A stretch of DNA of 64,000 nucleotides from Aestuariimicrobium kwangyangense DSM 21549. Its GTDB lineage: Bacteria > Actinomycetota > Actinomycetes > Propionibacteriales > Propionibacteriaceae. Both the position numbers and the translations under genes were made by a program. Shown here in pieces: positions 25,514 through 34,830 of the stretch; position 1 is the stretch's first letter, and each line of letters begins with the position of its first letter. The notes beneath the pieces are model-generated. The model ran no database searches. It was not told where the DNA came from and was given only the letters and a program-made list of their open reading frames with translations. The DNA lies in contig NZ_ATXE01000002.1 of NCBI RefSeq assembly GCF_000421525.1, positions 496,001-560,000 on the forward strand, in the 5' to 3' direction.

Positions 25514-26508
25514 GCCGGGCAGTGCGTGGCTCGATCCGCGACGAGGACGATGCCTCGTTCGGACGACCGGGCAAGGGCACCCGACCACGGACCAAGGATC
25601 GTCCGAACTACTCCGCTCTGCCCATCGGTCGGGTCATCACCGTGGACCGGGGCCGGTTCCGGTGCCTGGTCGGCGAGGTGATGGTCTCGGCCACCAAGGC
25701 GCGCCAGCTGGGACGCAAGGCAGCCATCGTCGGTGACCAGGTGCGCCTCGACGGCAATGTCTCCGGCGACCAGGGCAGCTTGGCCAGGATCGTCGAGGTC
25801 GAGGAGCGCACCACGGTGCTGCGCCGCACGGCCGACGACAACGACCCGTGGGAGCGGCCCATCGTCGCCAACGCCGACCAGCTGATGATCGTGACCGCCC
25901 TGGCGGACCCGCCACCGAGGGTGGGCATGATCGACCGCATCCTGGTGGCTGCATTCGATGCCGGCATCGACCCCATCCTGTGCCTGACCAAGGCCGACCT
26001 GGCGAGCCCCGCCGACCTGATCGCCGCCTACGAGCCGCTCGACGTGCGCGTGGTGGTCACCGAACCGGGCGCCGACCTCGACACGATCCGCGCTCTGCTC
26101 GCCGGTCACGTGACCGTCTTCGTGGGCCACTCGGGGGTGGGCAAGTCGACGCTGGTGAACGCGCTGATCCCTGATGCACACCGCTCCATCGGTGAGGTCA
26201 ACGAGGTGACGGGTCGTGGCAAGCACACGTCCACCTCGGCCATCGCTCTGGTGCTGCCCACGCTGAACGGGGACGAGTCGTGGGTGATCGACACGCCCGG
26301 GGTCCGGTCCTTCGGGCTGAGCCACGTCAACCGGGAGTCGGTGCTGGGTTCGTTCGGCGACCTCTCCGAGGTGGCCGAGGACTGCCCGCGCGGCTGCACC
26401 CACCGCGCCGATGCACCCGACTGCGCCCTCGACGAGGCAGTTGCCGAGGGGCGACTGCCCGCAGCGAGGGTGGAGTCGTACCGACGCATGGAACTGGCCG
26501 GTCACTGA
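25510..26508 (+). CDS. rsgA: Ribosome small subunit-dependent GTPase RsgA
   Basis: Circularly permuted GTPase that helps 30S maturation. OB-fold N-terminus about 35-105; G4 TKAD precedes G1 GHSGVGKST (about 209-217); G3 is DTPGVRSF; the C-terminal zinc knuckle CPRGCTHRADAPDC has the C-x3-C-x-H-x6-C layout. The length of 332 is normal. The start is TTG 25510, overlapping the aroA stop (TTGA); a GTG four codons later is the alternative. Follows aroA as in M. tuberculosis. Confidence 0.95.
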   Translation: MSRAVRGSIRDEDDASFGRPGKGTRPRTKDRPNYSALPIGRVITVDRGRFRCLVGEVMVSATKARQLGRKAAIVGDQVRLDGNVSGDQGSLARIVEVEERTTVLRRTADDNDPWERPIVANADQLMIVTALADPPPRVGMIDRILVAAFDAGIDPILCLTKADLASPADLIAAYEPLDVRVVVTEPGADLDTIRALLAGHVTVFVGHSGVGKSTLVNALIPDAHRSIGEVNEVTGRGKHTSTSAIALVLPTLNGDESWVIDTPGVRSFGLSHVNRESVLGSFGDLSEVAEDCPRGCTHRADAPDCALDEAVAEGRLPAARVESYRRMELAGH

Positions 26509-26526
26509 CCCCACCCCGCCACGGTC

Positions 26527-26532
26527 TAGGCT
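26527..26532 (+). promoter_or_regulatory. -10 element TAGGCT for hisN, leaderless start
   Basis: TAGGCT lies 7 nt before ATG 26540. Confidence 0.55.
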
Positions 26533-26539
26533 GACCCGC

Positions 26540-27334
26540 ATGGCTGGAGACTTCACCGACGACCTCAGACTCGCCCATTTGCTGGCCGACAACGCCGACT
26601 CGATCACGATGAGCCGTTTCAAGGCCCGTGACCTGGAGGTGTCCATGAAGCCGAACATGACCCACGTCACCGATGCGGACACCGCCGTGGAGCAGGGAAT
26701 CAGGGCGACGCTGAAGAAGGCTCGGCCCCGCGACGCCGTGCACGGCGAGGAGGGGGACGACACCGGGTGGGGGCCTCGTCGCTGGATCATCGACCCGATC
26801 GACGGCACCGCCAACTTCGTCCGTGGGGTGCCCGTCTGGGCCACCCTGATCGCGCTGTCGGTGGACGGTGAGATCGTTGCCTCGGTGGTGTCGGCTCCCG
26901 CCCTGGCGCGACGCTGGTGGGCTTCGAAGGGTGGCGGCGCGTTCTCGGGAACCACCCTGTTGCGCGGTGCCCCCATCCATGTCTCGAAGGTCTCGCGGGT
27001 CGAGGACTCCTCGCTCAGCTACGCCAGCATCGACGGTTGGGTGCGCACCGGCCGTGGGCAGCAGTTCGTCGACCTGATGCGCGAGTGCTGGCGCACCCGC
27101 GCCTTCGGCGACTTCTGGAGCTACATGCTGGTGGCCGAGGGAGCCGTCGACATCGCCACCGAGCCCGAGTTGGAGCTCTACGACATGGCCGCCCTCGACG
27201 TGATCGTGCGTGAGGCCGGTGGCCGGTTCACCAACGTGGACGGAGCCGACGGGGTCGGCGGGCCCGGGGCGCTGGCCACCAACGGGCTGCTGCACGACGA
27301 GGTGCTGGCCAGGCTGGCCGAGGACGCCGACTGA
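26540..27334 (+). CDS. hisN: Histidinol-phosphatase, inositol-monophosphatase type
   Basis: A 264-residue IMPase-fold phosphatase. The metal-binding motifs are GEEGDD (about residue 71-76), DPIDGTANFVRG (about 91-102) and ELYDMAALDVIVREAGG (about 212-228, where the usual W of WD-x-AA is replaced by Y). The overall sequence fits actinobacterial HisN, which performs the penultimate step of histidine synthesis; an inositol monophosphatase role cannot be excluded. Not in a his operon here. Confidence 0.85.
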   Translation: MAGDFTDDLRLAHLLADNADSITMSRFKARDLEVSMKPNMTHVTDADTAVEQGIRATLKKARPRDAVHGEEGDDTGWGPRRWIIDPIDGTANFVRGVPVWATLIALSVDGEIVASVVSAPALARRWWASKGGGAFSGTTLLRGAPIHVSKVSRVEDSSLSYASIDGWVRTGRGQQFVDLMRECWRTRAFGDFWSYMLVAEGAVDIATEPELELYDMAALDVIVREAGGRFTNVDGADGVGGPGALATNGLLHDEVLARLAEDAD

Positions 27335-27346
27335 CGCCCGACGGGC

Positions 27347-28537
27347 TCAGAGGATGCGGGCCCGAATGGTCTCGGGCATCTGCTCGAGCTTCTGCACGAG
27401 ATCGGTGTCGACGTCCGAGATGTCGGTGACGGAGTAGCCGTAGTCGCCCTTGGTCGACAACTGCTGGCTGCCGATGTTGGCACCGTGCTCCGCGAACAAC
27501 TGGTTGAGCCGGGCCATCACGCCGGGCACGTTGCGGTGCAGGTGCAACACGCGGCTGCCGTCCTGGGCGGGCGCGACGATCTGCGGCAGGTTGACGTTCA
27601 TGCCCGTCGCACCGTAGCGGTGGAAGTCGACCAGCTTGCCGGCCACGAATCGTCCGATGTCGGTCTGCGCCTCCTGGGTCGACCCACCGATGTGGGGGGT
27701 GAGCACGACATTGGGCAGTCCCTGCAGCTCGGAGACGAACGGCTCCCCGGGTGCCTTGGGCTCGGAGGGGAAGACGTCGATCGCGGCACCGGCGATGTGG
27801 CCGGATCGCAGGTTCTCCACCAGGGCGTGGTGATCGACGACGATGCCACGGCACAGGTTGAGGAACAGCGAACGCGGACGCATCTTGGCGAACTCAGCCG
27901 CCCCGAAGAAGTTGGCGTTCGAGGGACGCCCGTCCACGTGCAGGGTGATGGTCTCGCACTCCCCCAGCAGTTCGTCGAGGCTCTCGGCCTTGCGCGCGTT
28001 GCCCAGCGCGAGCTTGTCGGCGACGTCGTAGAACATGACCCGCATGCCCAAGGCCTCAGCGACCACCGAGAGCTGGGAGCCGATGTTGCCGTACCCGACG
28101 ATCCCGAGGGTGCGTCCGCGGACCTCGTGGGCACCCTTGGCCGACTTGTCCCAGACACCTGCGTGCATCATCGAGGACTTGTCGCCGAGGTGGCGGGCCA
28201 TCATGATGATCTCGCCGATCGCGAGCTCCACCACCGACCTGGTGTTCGAGTAGGGGGCGTTGAACACGGTGACACCGTGACGGGCCGCCTCGGCCAGGTC
28301 GATCTGGTTGGTGCCGATGCAGAACGCCCCGATCGCCTGCAGGGTGCTGCCGCGGGCGGCGAGCACCTTCTCGGTGACGTAGGTGCGCGAACGGATGCCG
28401 ACGAAATCGACCCCGTCGAGGGCGTCGATCAACTCCTGCTCGGCCAGTGCGCCCGACCGGTTCTCGACCTCGAATCCCGCTTCGGTGAGGATGCGGGTGG
28501 CTTCAGGATGGATGTTCTCGAGGAGCAGCGCTTTCAC
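27347..28537 (-). CDS. serA: D-3-phosphoglycerate dehydrogenase (SerA, ACT-domain type)
   Basis: First enzyme of serine synthesis, oxidising 3-phosphoglycerate with NAD. The 396-residue protein is of the short (E. coli-like) type: NAD-binding GIVGYGNIGSQL (about 154-165), catalytic Arg in NLCRGIVVD, Glu in DVFPSEP, His in LTPHIGGST, then a C-terminal ACT domain (VPGVMARLNQLFAEHGANI onward) for serine inhibition. Translation starts at GTG 28537 with TAGGAT 6 nt upstream (leaderless). It is convergent with hisN, 12 nt apart. Confidence 0.96.
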   Translation of the reverse strand: MKALLLENIHPEATRILTEAGFEVENRSGALAEQELIDALDGVDFVGIRSRTYVTEKVLAARGSTLQAIGAFCIGTNQIDLAEAARHGVTVFNAPYSNTRSVVELAIGEIIMMARHLGDKSSMMHAGVWDKSAKGAHEVRGRTLGIVGYGNIGSQLSVVAEALGMRVMFYDVADKLALGNARKAESLDELLGECETITLHVDGRPSNANFFGAAEFAKMRPRSLFLNLCRGIVVDHHALVENLRSGHIAGAAIDVFPSEPKAPGEPFVSELQGLPNVVLTPHIGGSTQEAQTDIGRFVAGKLVDFHRYGATGMNVNLPQIVAPAQDGSRVLHLHRNVPGVMARLNQLFAEHGANIGSQQLSTKGDYGYSVTDISDVDTDLVQKLEQMPETIRARIL

Positions 28538-28543
28538 GGGGCC

Positions 28544-28549
28544 ATCCTA
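28544..28549 (-). promoter_or_regulatory. -10 element TAGGAT for serA, leaderless start
   Basis: Minus-strand TAGGAT lies 6 nt before GTG 28537. Confidence 0.55.
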
Positions 28550-28579
28550 GGAGCGCTGGGGAAGGCACGGGCGGGAGTC

Positions 28580-29335
28580 TCAGCGCCGCAGCCCATCGGC
28601 TGGTCCACGCCCATCCAGCGATCCCAGGGTGGGGACGGCCGCCAGCAGCTCGCGGGTGTAGTCCTCCCTCGGATGGCCGTAGACCTGCTCGGTGGGTCCC
28701 TGCTCGACGATCCTGCCCGTTCTCATCACCACGACCCGCTCGCACAGGTGGCGCACCACCGCCAGGTCGTGGCTCACCAGTACGAGGGTGAGCTGCTCGG
28801 TGTCGACGAGGTCGGTGAGCAGGTTCAGCACCTGCGCCCGCACGGACACGTCCAGGGCCGACACGGGCTCGTCGGCGAACAGCACGGTCGGACGAGGCGC
28901 CAGCGCCCTCGCGATGGCGATCCGTTGGCGCTGGCCTCCCGAGAACTCGTGCGGGTAGCGGTCCCCCTCGTCAGGTCGCAGTCCGACCTGGGTGAGCACC
29001 TCGGCGGCTCGCGCCCGGCGCACCGCCCGGGGGTACTGCGACCGCAACCGGCGCGACGTGAGCGGTTCGGCGACGATGTCGCGCACCCGCATGCGCGGGT
29101 CGAGCGAACTACGGGGGTCCTGGAAGACGAGCTGGGCGTCGGGGGTTCGGGTGAGGGCGCCAGCGGTGGGCGTCTGCAGGCCCAGCAGGCACCGGACCAG
29201 GGTCGTCTTGCCCGATCCGGACTCCCCCACGATGCCGAGACGGTCACCCGCGGAGATGGCGAGGGTGACCCCGTCGAGGGCGGTGGTGCGTCCGAAGCGG
29301 ACGACCAGGTCGCTGGCCGTGAACAGAGCCGTCAT
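28580..29335 (-). CDS. Peptide-type ABC transporter ATP-binding protein, DppF/OppF-like
   Basis: A 251-residue nucleotide-binding subunit. Walker A GESGSGKTT (about 36-44), Q-loop VFQDPRSSLDP, signature FSGGQRQRIAIARAL, Walker B VLFADEPVSALD and the H-loop VSHDLAV are complete. It is the last gene of the five-gene minus-strand operon and overlaps the DppD-like gene by 4 nt. Together the two ATPases power the importer. Confidence 0.95.
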   Translation of the reverse strand: MTALFTASDLVVRFGRTTALDGVTLAISAGDRLGIVGESGSGKTTLVRCLLGLQTPTAGALTRTPDAQLVFQDPRSSLDPRMRVRDIVAEPLTSRRLRSQYPRAVRRARAAEVLTQVGLRPDEGDRYPHEFSGGQRQRIAIARALAPRPTVLFADEPVSALDVSVRAQVLNLLTDLVDTEQLTLVLVSHDLAVVRHLCERVVVMRTGRIVEQGPTEQVYGHPREDYTRELLAAVPTLGSLDGRGPADGLRR

Positions 29336-30174
29336 GCCCCCTCCTCGATGGTGGGCAGCCGTGAGCCGGGGCTGGCCAGGTCGAGGCGGCTGGTGGCCAT
29401 CAGCCCGCGGGTGTAGGGGTGGCGCGGGCCGGAGATGACCTGGTGCAGGGATCCCCGTTCGACGACCCGTCCGTTCCGCATGACGAGCAGGTGGTCACAC
29501 ATGCTGGCGACGACGGCGAGGTCGTGGCTGATGAACAGGCACGCCGCACCGGTCTGCTGGGCGTCGTCGACCACGTCGAGCCGCCGTCGCAGGGTCTGCA
29601 GCACCCGTGCCTGCACCGTCACGTCGAGGGCGGTGGTGGGCTCGTCGCAGATCACCAGGTTCGGGCGATTGGCCAGGGCCATGGCCATCAGCACCCGCTG
29701 CCGCTGGCCACCGGAGAGCTGGTGCGGGTAGGAGTCGGCCACCCGTTCGGGCTCGCCCAGCCCCATGGCTGCCAGTTCACCGATGACGGCCTCCCGGGCG
29801 TGACCCTTGGCACCCCCACGGCCGTGCAGGCGATAGACCTCGGCCACCTGCCGACCGGCCTTCATGGTGGGGTCGAGAGCGGTCATCGGCTCCTGGAAGA
29901 CCATGCCGAGTGCGTCACCGCGGAGCCGGGTGAGGTGGCGGTCGGATCTGCCGACCAGTTCGGTGCCCTCGAGGCGGATCGATCCGGTCACGTGGGCGTT
30001 CTCGGGCAGCAGCCCCATGATGGCGAGAGCCGTCACCGACTTCCCAGAGCCGGACTCGCCGATCAGACCGACCCGTGCTCCCCTGTCGAGGTCGAGGTCG
30101 AGACCCTCGACGGCCAACTGTTGGCGACGTCCGAACCGCACGGTCAGGTCTCGCACCTGCAGCATCGGGGCCAT
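29332..30174 (-). CDS. Peptide-type ABC transporter ATP-binding protein, DppD/OppD-like
   Basis: A 280-residue ATPase with Walker A GESGSGKSV, Q-loop VFQEPMTALDPTMKAG, signature LSGGQRQRVLMAMAL, Walker B LVICDEPTTALD and H-loop ISHDLAVV. The Q-loop EPMTALDP is typical of the DppD subgroup. Only a short C-terminal extension (about residues 255-280) is present. It shares its first base with the stop codon of the upstream permease. Confidence 0.95.
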   Translation of the reverse strand: MAPMLQVRDLTVRFGRRQQLAVEGLDLDLDRGARVGLIGESGSGKSVTALAIMGLLPENAHVTGSIRLEGTELVGRSDRHLTRLRGDALGMVFQEPMTALDPTMKAGRQVAEVYRLHGRGGAKGHAREAVIGELAAMGLGEPERVADSYPHQLSGGQRQRVLMAMALANRPNLVICDEPTTALDVTVQARVLQTLRRRLDVVDDAQQTGAACLFISHDLAVVASMCDHLLVMRNGRVVERGSLHQVISGPRHPYTRGLMATSRLDLASPGSRLPTIEEGA

Positions 30175-30989
30175 CAGCGCACCTCCCGCAGGCGGGGGTC
30201 GAGCAGGTCGCGCAGCCCGTCACCGAGCAGGTTGAACCCCAGCACCGCCGCAGCGATCGCGGCGGCGGGCCACAGCGCGAGGCCCGGGTGGGAGAACAGC
30301 AGCACGCGGGCGTCGTAGAGCATCCGCCCCCAGGTCGGAGTCGGCGGTTGGGTACCGAGGCCCAGGTAACTCAGCGCGGCCTCGGCGAGCACAGCCATCG
30401 CGAAGCTCACCGACGCCTGCACCCCCAGCAGCGGCGCGATGTTGGGCAGGACGTGCCGGCGCGCGATGGTGAACCAGCCGATCCCGGCGACCCTGGCCGC
30501 CGTGATGTGGTCCTGGCTCATCACCTGCAGGGCACCCGCCCTGGTGACCCGGGTGAACACCGGGATGGTGGCCACGCCGATGGCGACCAGGCCGGTGACG
30601 GTCGACCCGCCCAGCACAGCCGCCAACAAGATGGCGAGCAGCACCGCCGGGAAGGCGTACAGCACGTCGGTCACGCGGACGACCAGTCGTGACAACCAGT
30701 CCGGGCCCATGCCTGACAGCACTCCCAGCGGGATACCGACCACGGCCGCGATCCCGACCGAGACCAGCCCGACCACCAGACAGATCTGCGCGCCGCTGAT
30801 CAGCCGGGAGAAGACGTCACTGCCCAGTTGGTCGGTGCCCAGCCAATGGGCACCGCTGGGCGCCTGCAGGGCGGAGCGCGGGTCGACGCCGACCGGGTCG
30901 AAGGGGGTCCAGACCAGTGACAGCAGCCCCGACAGCACGGTCAGGGCGACCAGGGTGGTGCCGATCACCAACGAGGCGCGGCGCATCAC
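30174..30989 (-). CDS. Peptide-type ABC transporter permease, DppC-like
   Basis: A 271-residue permease with about six helices, an N-terminal helix followed by the DPVGVDPRSALQAPSGAHWLGTDQLGSDVFSR block characteristic of DppC, and an EAA loop around AGALQVMSQDHITAARVAG. It overlaps the DppB-like gene by 4 nt. Confidence 0.94.
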   Translation of the reverse strand: MMRRASLVIGTTLVALTVLSGLLSLVWTPFDPVGVDPRSALQAPSGAHWLGTDQLGSDVFSRLISGAQICLVVGLVSVGIAAVVGIPLGVLSGMGPDWLSRLVVRVTDVLYAFPAVLLAILLAAVLGGSTVTGLVAIGVATIPVFTRVTRAGALQVMSQDHITAARVAGIGWFTIARRHVLPNIAPLLGVQASVSFAMAVLAEAALSYLGLGTQPPTPTWGRMLYDARVLLFSHPGLALWPAAAIAAAVLGFNLLGDGLRDLLDPRLREVR

Positions 30990-31978
30990 TGGCCTCCTCG
31001 TCCATCGCGACGCGTGCGCAAGCGGGGGTCAAGGGCCACGTAGCTGAGGTCGAGCAGCGCCATCACCACCAACACGATCGCGACCAGCACCATCACCACC
31101 GACTGCACCACCATCAGGTCGCGGCTGGCAACGGCGTTCATCAGCATCGAGCCCAGGCCGGGCAGCACGAAGACCTGCTCGACGACGATGGCACCCGCGA
31201 AACCAGCCGCCACCTGCAGCCCGAGCACGGTGACCACCTGCAATGAGGCCTCCCTGCGACCGTGGCGCCACAGGGCCGACAACCGACCCCAGCCGATCGA
31301 GCGGGCCGTCCGGATGTGGTCGGAGGTGCCGACCTCGACGAAGGCCGAGCGCACGTAGCGGGTGAGGGCAGCGCCCTGGATGACCGAGATCGATACAACC
31401 GGCAGCAGCATCGTCCGGAACCAGCCCGCCGGGTCTGACCCGAACGACACGTACCCGTTGGCGGGAAGCCAGCGCAGGTTGACCGCGAACAGCAGCACCA
31501 GGGCGATGCCGGCCAGGAACGCCGGCACCGCCATACCGACCTGACTGAGGGCGTTGACGGCAAAGCCGTCCCAGTGACGGCGCCGGTGCGCCGCCCACAG
31601 ACCTGCCGGGACGGCGACCACCAGCGAACCGAGCGTGCCCAGTGCCACCAGCCAGAAGGTGACCGTCAACGGACGAGCCACCAGCCCACCGACGGCCTCC
31701 CCCGTGAAGGCCGAGTGGCCCAGGTCACCGGTGGCCAGCCCTGCGAGCCAGTCGCCGTAGCGCACCAGGAGGGGACGATCGAGGCCCAGTCGGGCCCGCA
31801 ACTCCGCCACCGACGCCGGATCGGAGGAGTTGCCGAGCATCACCTGCGCCACGTCGCCCGGCAGCGCGTTGACGAGCCAGAACACGATCGCGGACGCTGC
31901 CAGCAGACTTGCCACCAGCACAGCCACTCGACCGAGCACGAGTCGAAGACGCCCGGTCTCCCCGAGAAGTGGCAACAT
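30986..31978 (-). CDS. Peptide-type ABC transporter permease, DppB-like
   Basis: A 330-residue permease. ALPGDVAQVMLGNSSDPASVAELRARLGLDRPLLVRYGDWL after the first helix is the DppB periplasmic block, and VEQVFVLPGLGSMLMNAV near the C-terminus is the family signature. It lies 11 nt after the binding-protein gene. Confidence 0.94.
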   Translation of the reverse strand: MLPLLGETGRLRLVLGRVAVLVASLLAASAIVFWLVNALPGDVAQVMLGNSSDPASVAELRARLGLDRPLLVRYGDWLAGLATGDLGHSAFTGEAVGGLVARPLTVTFWLVALGTLGSLVVAVPAGLWAAHRRRHWDGFAVNALSQVGMAVPAFLAGIALVLLFAVNLRWLPANGYVSFGSDPAGWFRTMLLPVVSISVIQGAALTRYVRSAFVEVGTSDHIRTARSIGWGRLSALWRHGRREASLQVVTVLGLQVAAGFAGAIVVEQVFVLPGLGSMLMNAVASRDLMVVQSVVMVLVAIVLVVMALLDLSYVALDPRLRTRRDGRGGQ

Positions 31979-31989
31979 GGGCCGACTGC

Positions 31990-33531
31990 TCAGGTCAGCT
32001 TGGACGTGACCGTCGTCAGGTCGAAGCTCAACGACGTGGCGTTGGGTGAGACGCCGTGGATGTCGGGCTTGGTGACGATCAGGTTCGGCAACAGGAACAA
32101 GAAGTCCGCGGCCGCATCGTCCGCGAGGATCTTGGCAGCCTGCTTGTACTTCTCGATGGCGGTCTGCTCGTCGGAAGCATCGGCCTCGGCCATCAACGCC
32201 TGGAAGGTCGGATTGTCGTAGTGCCAGTAGTACTTGGGGTTGGCCCAGTTGCCCAGGTCGTGTGACTCGACGTGCGCGACGATGGTGAGGTCGTAGTCAC
32301 CCTTGGTGTAGACGACGTCGAGCCAGCGTCCGGGGAACTCCAGCACGTCGGACTTCAACGTGATGCCGGCGGCCTTCAGTTGTGAGGTCAGCAACTGCAC
32401 CGCACCCGTCGCATAGGGCAGGCTCGGCACCCGCAGGCGCAGGGTCGGGTTCTTGATGCCCGACTCGGCGACCAACTGCTTGGCCTTCTCGACGTCGTAG
32501 GGGTAGGTGTTCGACAGGTCCTCGTACCACGGGTCGGTGGGAGGCACCATCGAGCCGATCAGGGTTCCCTTGCCGCCCCACACCGTGTCGATGACGGCCT
32601 GACGGTCGATGGCGTGGCAGATCGCCTGCCGCAGCTTGAGGTTCTTCAGCGCCGGGGTGTCGTGGTTGAAACCGAGCACCACCTCACCATTGGTGGTTCC
32701 CTCGAGCACCGTGAACTTGGCCGGGTCGGAGAACTGCGGAAGTGTCTGAGGAGCCGCCACGTTGGAGATGATGTCGAGATCACCCGACAGCATGGCGGCG
32801 TTCATGGCGTTGGCGTCCTTGAAGTAGCGCCAGGTCACCTTGTCGAAGCGGGTGCCCGTACCCCAGTAACTGCCGTTCCTGACCAGGGTGATGTCGGAGC
32901 CCTTGTTCCAGGAGTCGAACGCGAACGGCCCCGAACCCATCGGCTTGGTCGCCAGGGTGGTGAACCCTTCGGGGTCGATGACCACGCCGGAACTCGAGGT
33001 CAACGAGTACAACCATTCCTGGCTGGGCTTCGACAGCGTCACCGTCAGGGTCTTGTCATCGGTCGCCCCGATCGTCTCGACCATCTGGTGGCGAGCCTTG
33101 ATCACGGCGTTGCCGGTCTGGCGCAGCAAATTCAGAGACTTCATCACGGCCTCGGCGTTGACGGGCGTGCCAGAGGCGAACTTCGCTCCGCTCTGCAGGG
33201 TGAAGGTGTAGGTGAGCCGGTCATCCGAGACGGTCCAGGCGGTCGCCAGCAGGGGACGCAGTTGGCCGTCACCGTCGATCTTCACCAGCGTCTCGTAGAC
33301 GTTGTAGAGCAGCACCTGGGGAATGGCCGCGTCGTTGTTGGTGACCAGGTCGAAGGTCTCGGGCATCGTCACGGCCCCGATGAACAGGCTCCGGCCGGGA
33401 TTGGACGAGGAGGGCTGTTCGCCGGTCTTCGACGTGCTGCACCCGGCTGCCGCGACGACGGCGGCCGCCGCCACTCCCGCGATCAGGCTGCGGCGCCCCA
33501 ACTGGGTCCGTCCCCAAGAATTCTGACCCAT
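31990..33531 (-). CDS. ABC transporter substrate-binding lipoprotein, family 5
   Basis: A 513-residue binding protein for the downstream permeases. The signal has a twin-arginine-like LGRRSLIAG, a long Ala/Val run and a lipobox AAAGC. SBP_bac_5 features include the YNVYETLVKIDGDGQLRPLLA block and KLRQAICHAIDRQAVIDTVWGG. GAAGGAA lies upstream of ATG 33531. It is not closely similar to the lipoprotein at 1185-2969, so the two systems probably take different ligands. Confidence 0.92.
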   Translation of the reverse strand: MGQNSWGRTQLGRRSLIAGVAAAAVVAAAGCSTSKTGEQPSSSNPGRSLFIGAVTMPETFDLVTNNDAAIPQVLLYNVYETLVKIDGDGQLRPLLATAWTVSDDRLTYTFTLQSGAKFASGTPVNAEAVMKSLNLLRQTGNAVIKARHQMVETIGATDDKTLTVTLSKPSQEWLYSLTSSSGVVIDPEGFTTLATKPMGSGPFAFDSWNKGSDITLVRNGSYWGTGTRFDKVTWRYFKDANAMNAAMLSGDLDIISNVAAPQTLPQFSDPAKFTVLEGTTNGEVVLGFNHDTPALKNLKLRQAICHAIDRQAVIDTVWGGKGTLIGSMVPPTDPWYEDLSNTYPYDVEKAKQLVAESGIKNPTLRLRVPSLPYATGAVQLLTSQLKAAGITLKSDVLEFPGRWLDVVYTKGDYDLTIVAHVESHDLGNWANPKYYWHYDNPTFQALMAEADASDEQTAIEKYKQAAKILADDAAADFLFLLPNLIVTKPDIHGVSPNATSLSFDLTTVTSKLT

Positions 33532-33650
33532 CCGGTGGGGTTCCTTCCCTCTGCCCTTGACCCGGTCGGCCCAGAGACGGGCAAGAGTCTACAAGCCGAA
33601 CCGCTGCGACGGCGTCCCCACCCGACGGGCGGTCAGGACGGCAGGGCTGG

Positions 33651-33656
33651 GACACT
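33651..33656 (+). promoter_or_regulatory. -10-like element GACACT, leaderless start
   Basis: GACACT lies 7 nt before ATG 33664. The match to consensus is modest. Confidence 0.35.
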
Positions 33657-33663
33657 GGGGCCC

Positions 33664-34824
33664 ATGAGCACGCCCGACCCCGACCCGCGGCCGAACCGGG
33701 CGGCGGTGGCCGCCAGACGCATCACCCTGCGAGCCTTCGACGTCAGCGAGCGGACGGCCCGCTGGTCATTGGCCGAGCAGCGCACGCGCGTCTCACGGTG
33801 GCGGGGGCGGGCCTTCATGATCGCGCAGTCCGCCCTCGCGGCGGCGCTGGCCTGGTTCATCGCCAACGACGTGATGCACCGCTACCTACCGGTCTTCGCC
33901 CCGGTCTCGGCCATGCTCGCGCTCGGCATGTCGTTCGGGCAGCGGACCAGTCGGGTGCTGGAGGTGTGCCTGGGGGTGGCCATCGGGGTGCTCATGGGCG
34001 ATGCGTTCATCGTGGTCTTCGGCACCGGCTGGTGGCAGGTGGCGCTGGTGATCTTCGCGGCCATGAGCGTGGCCACCTGGGTGGGGGCTCGTCCGCTGAT
34101 GATCAACCAGGCGGGCATCCAGGCGGCGACGGTGATGACCTTGTTGCCCGACCCCACCCGAGCGGGCAGCAGGTTCGTGGACGCGCTGCTCGGTTGTGCC
34201 ATCGCCCTGGCGTTCGCGATGGTCGCACCCACCTCGCCGGTGCAGAGGCCCCGGATCAGGGCGGCGCAGGTGCTCACCGAGGTGGCCCAGACCTTGCATG
34301 CGGCCCGGGATGCGCTGGCCGCCGGCGACCAGGAGGCGGCCGAGCGCACCCTGATCCAGGCGCGAGGTTCGGAGCGCGCGCTGTCGGCACTGTCGGCTGC
34401 GGCGGCTGAGGGCGTTGCGGTGGTGCGCTACTCGCCCTTCCAGCGCGGGGAGCGCGACCACGTTCAGCAGGTGGCCGACCTCGTCGCGCCACTAGACCGG
34501 CTGACCCGCAACCTCCGAGTGCTGGCTCGCCGCGCTGTGGTGTTGGTGTGGCGCGAGGAGCAGATCTCGGACGAGCACCTCAGGCTGATGGGCGAGGTGG
34601 CACTGGTGACGGACTTCTGCGCGGCCGAACTGCGGGCACGAAGGCTGCCGGAAAGGGCCCGGGAGCGGATCGTGGCCGTGGCGCGCGAGACCAGCCACCT
34701 CGAGTTGGGCTCGCTGTCGTCATCGGTGGTGGTGGCCCAGTTGCGATCGATCTGTGTCGACCTGTTGGAGTTGACGGGGCTGGACTATCCCGATGCCCGT
34801 GAACTGGTTCCCGAGATGGACTGA
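33664..34824 (+). CDS. FUSC-family membrane protein (aromatic acid exporter-like)
   Basis: A 386-residue protein. A basic N-terminus (about 1-50) precedes five to six hydrophobic helices (about 52-185) with RYLPVFAPVSAMLALGMSFGQRTSRVLEVCLGVAIGVLMGD, typical of the FUSC/ArAE group of proposed efflux proteins. The C-terminal half (about 190-386) is soluble and helical. Substrate unknown. Confidence 0.85.
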   Translation: MSTPDPDPRPNRAAVAARRITLRAFDVSERTARWSLAEQRTRVSRWRGRAFMIAQSALAAALAWFIANDVMHRYLPVFAPVSAMLALGMSFGQRTSRVLEVCLGVAIGVLMGDAFIVVFGTGWWQVALVIFAAMSVATWVGARPLMINQAGIQAATVMTLLPDPTRAGSRFVDALLGCAIALAFAMVAPTSPVQRPRIRAAQVLTEVAQTLHAARDALAAGDQEAAERTLIQARGSERALSALSAAAAEGVAVVRYSPFQRGERDHVQQVADLVAPLDRLTRNLRVLARRAVVLVWREEQISDEHLRLMGEVALVTDFCAAELRARRLPERARERIVAVARETSHLELGSLSSSVVVAQLRSICVDLLELTGLDYPDARELVPEMD

Positions 34825-34830
34825 GAGGTC

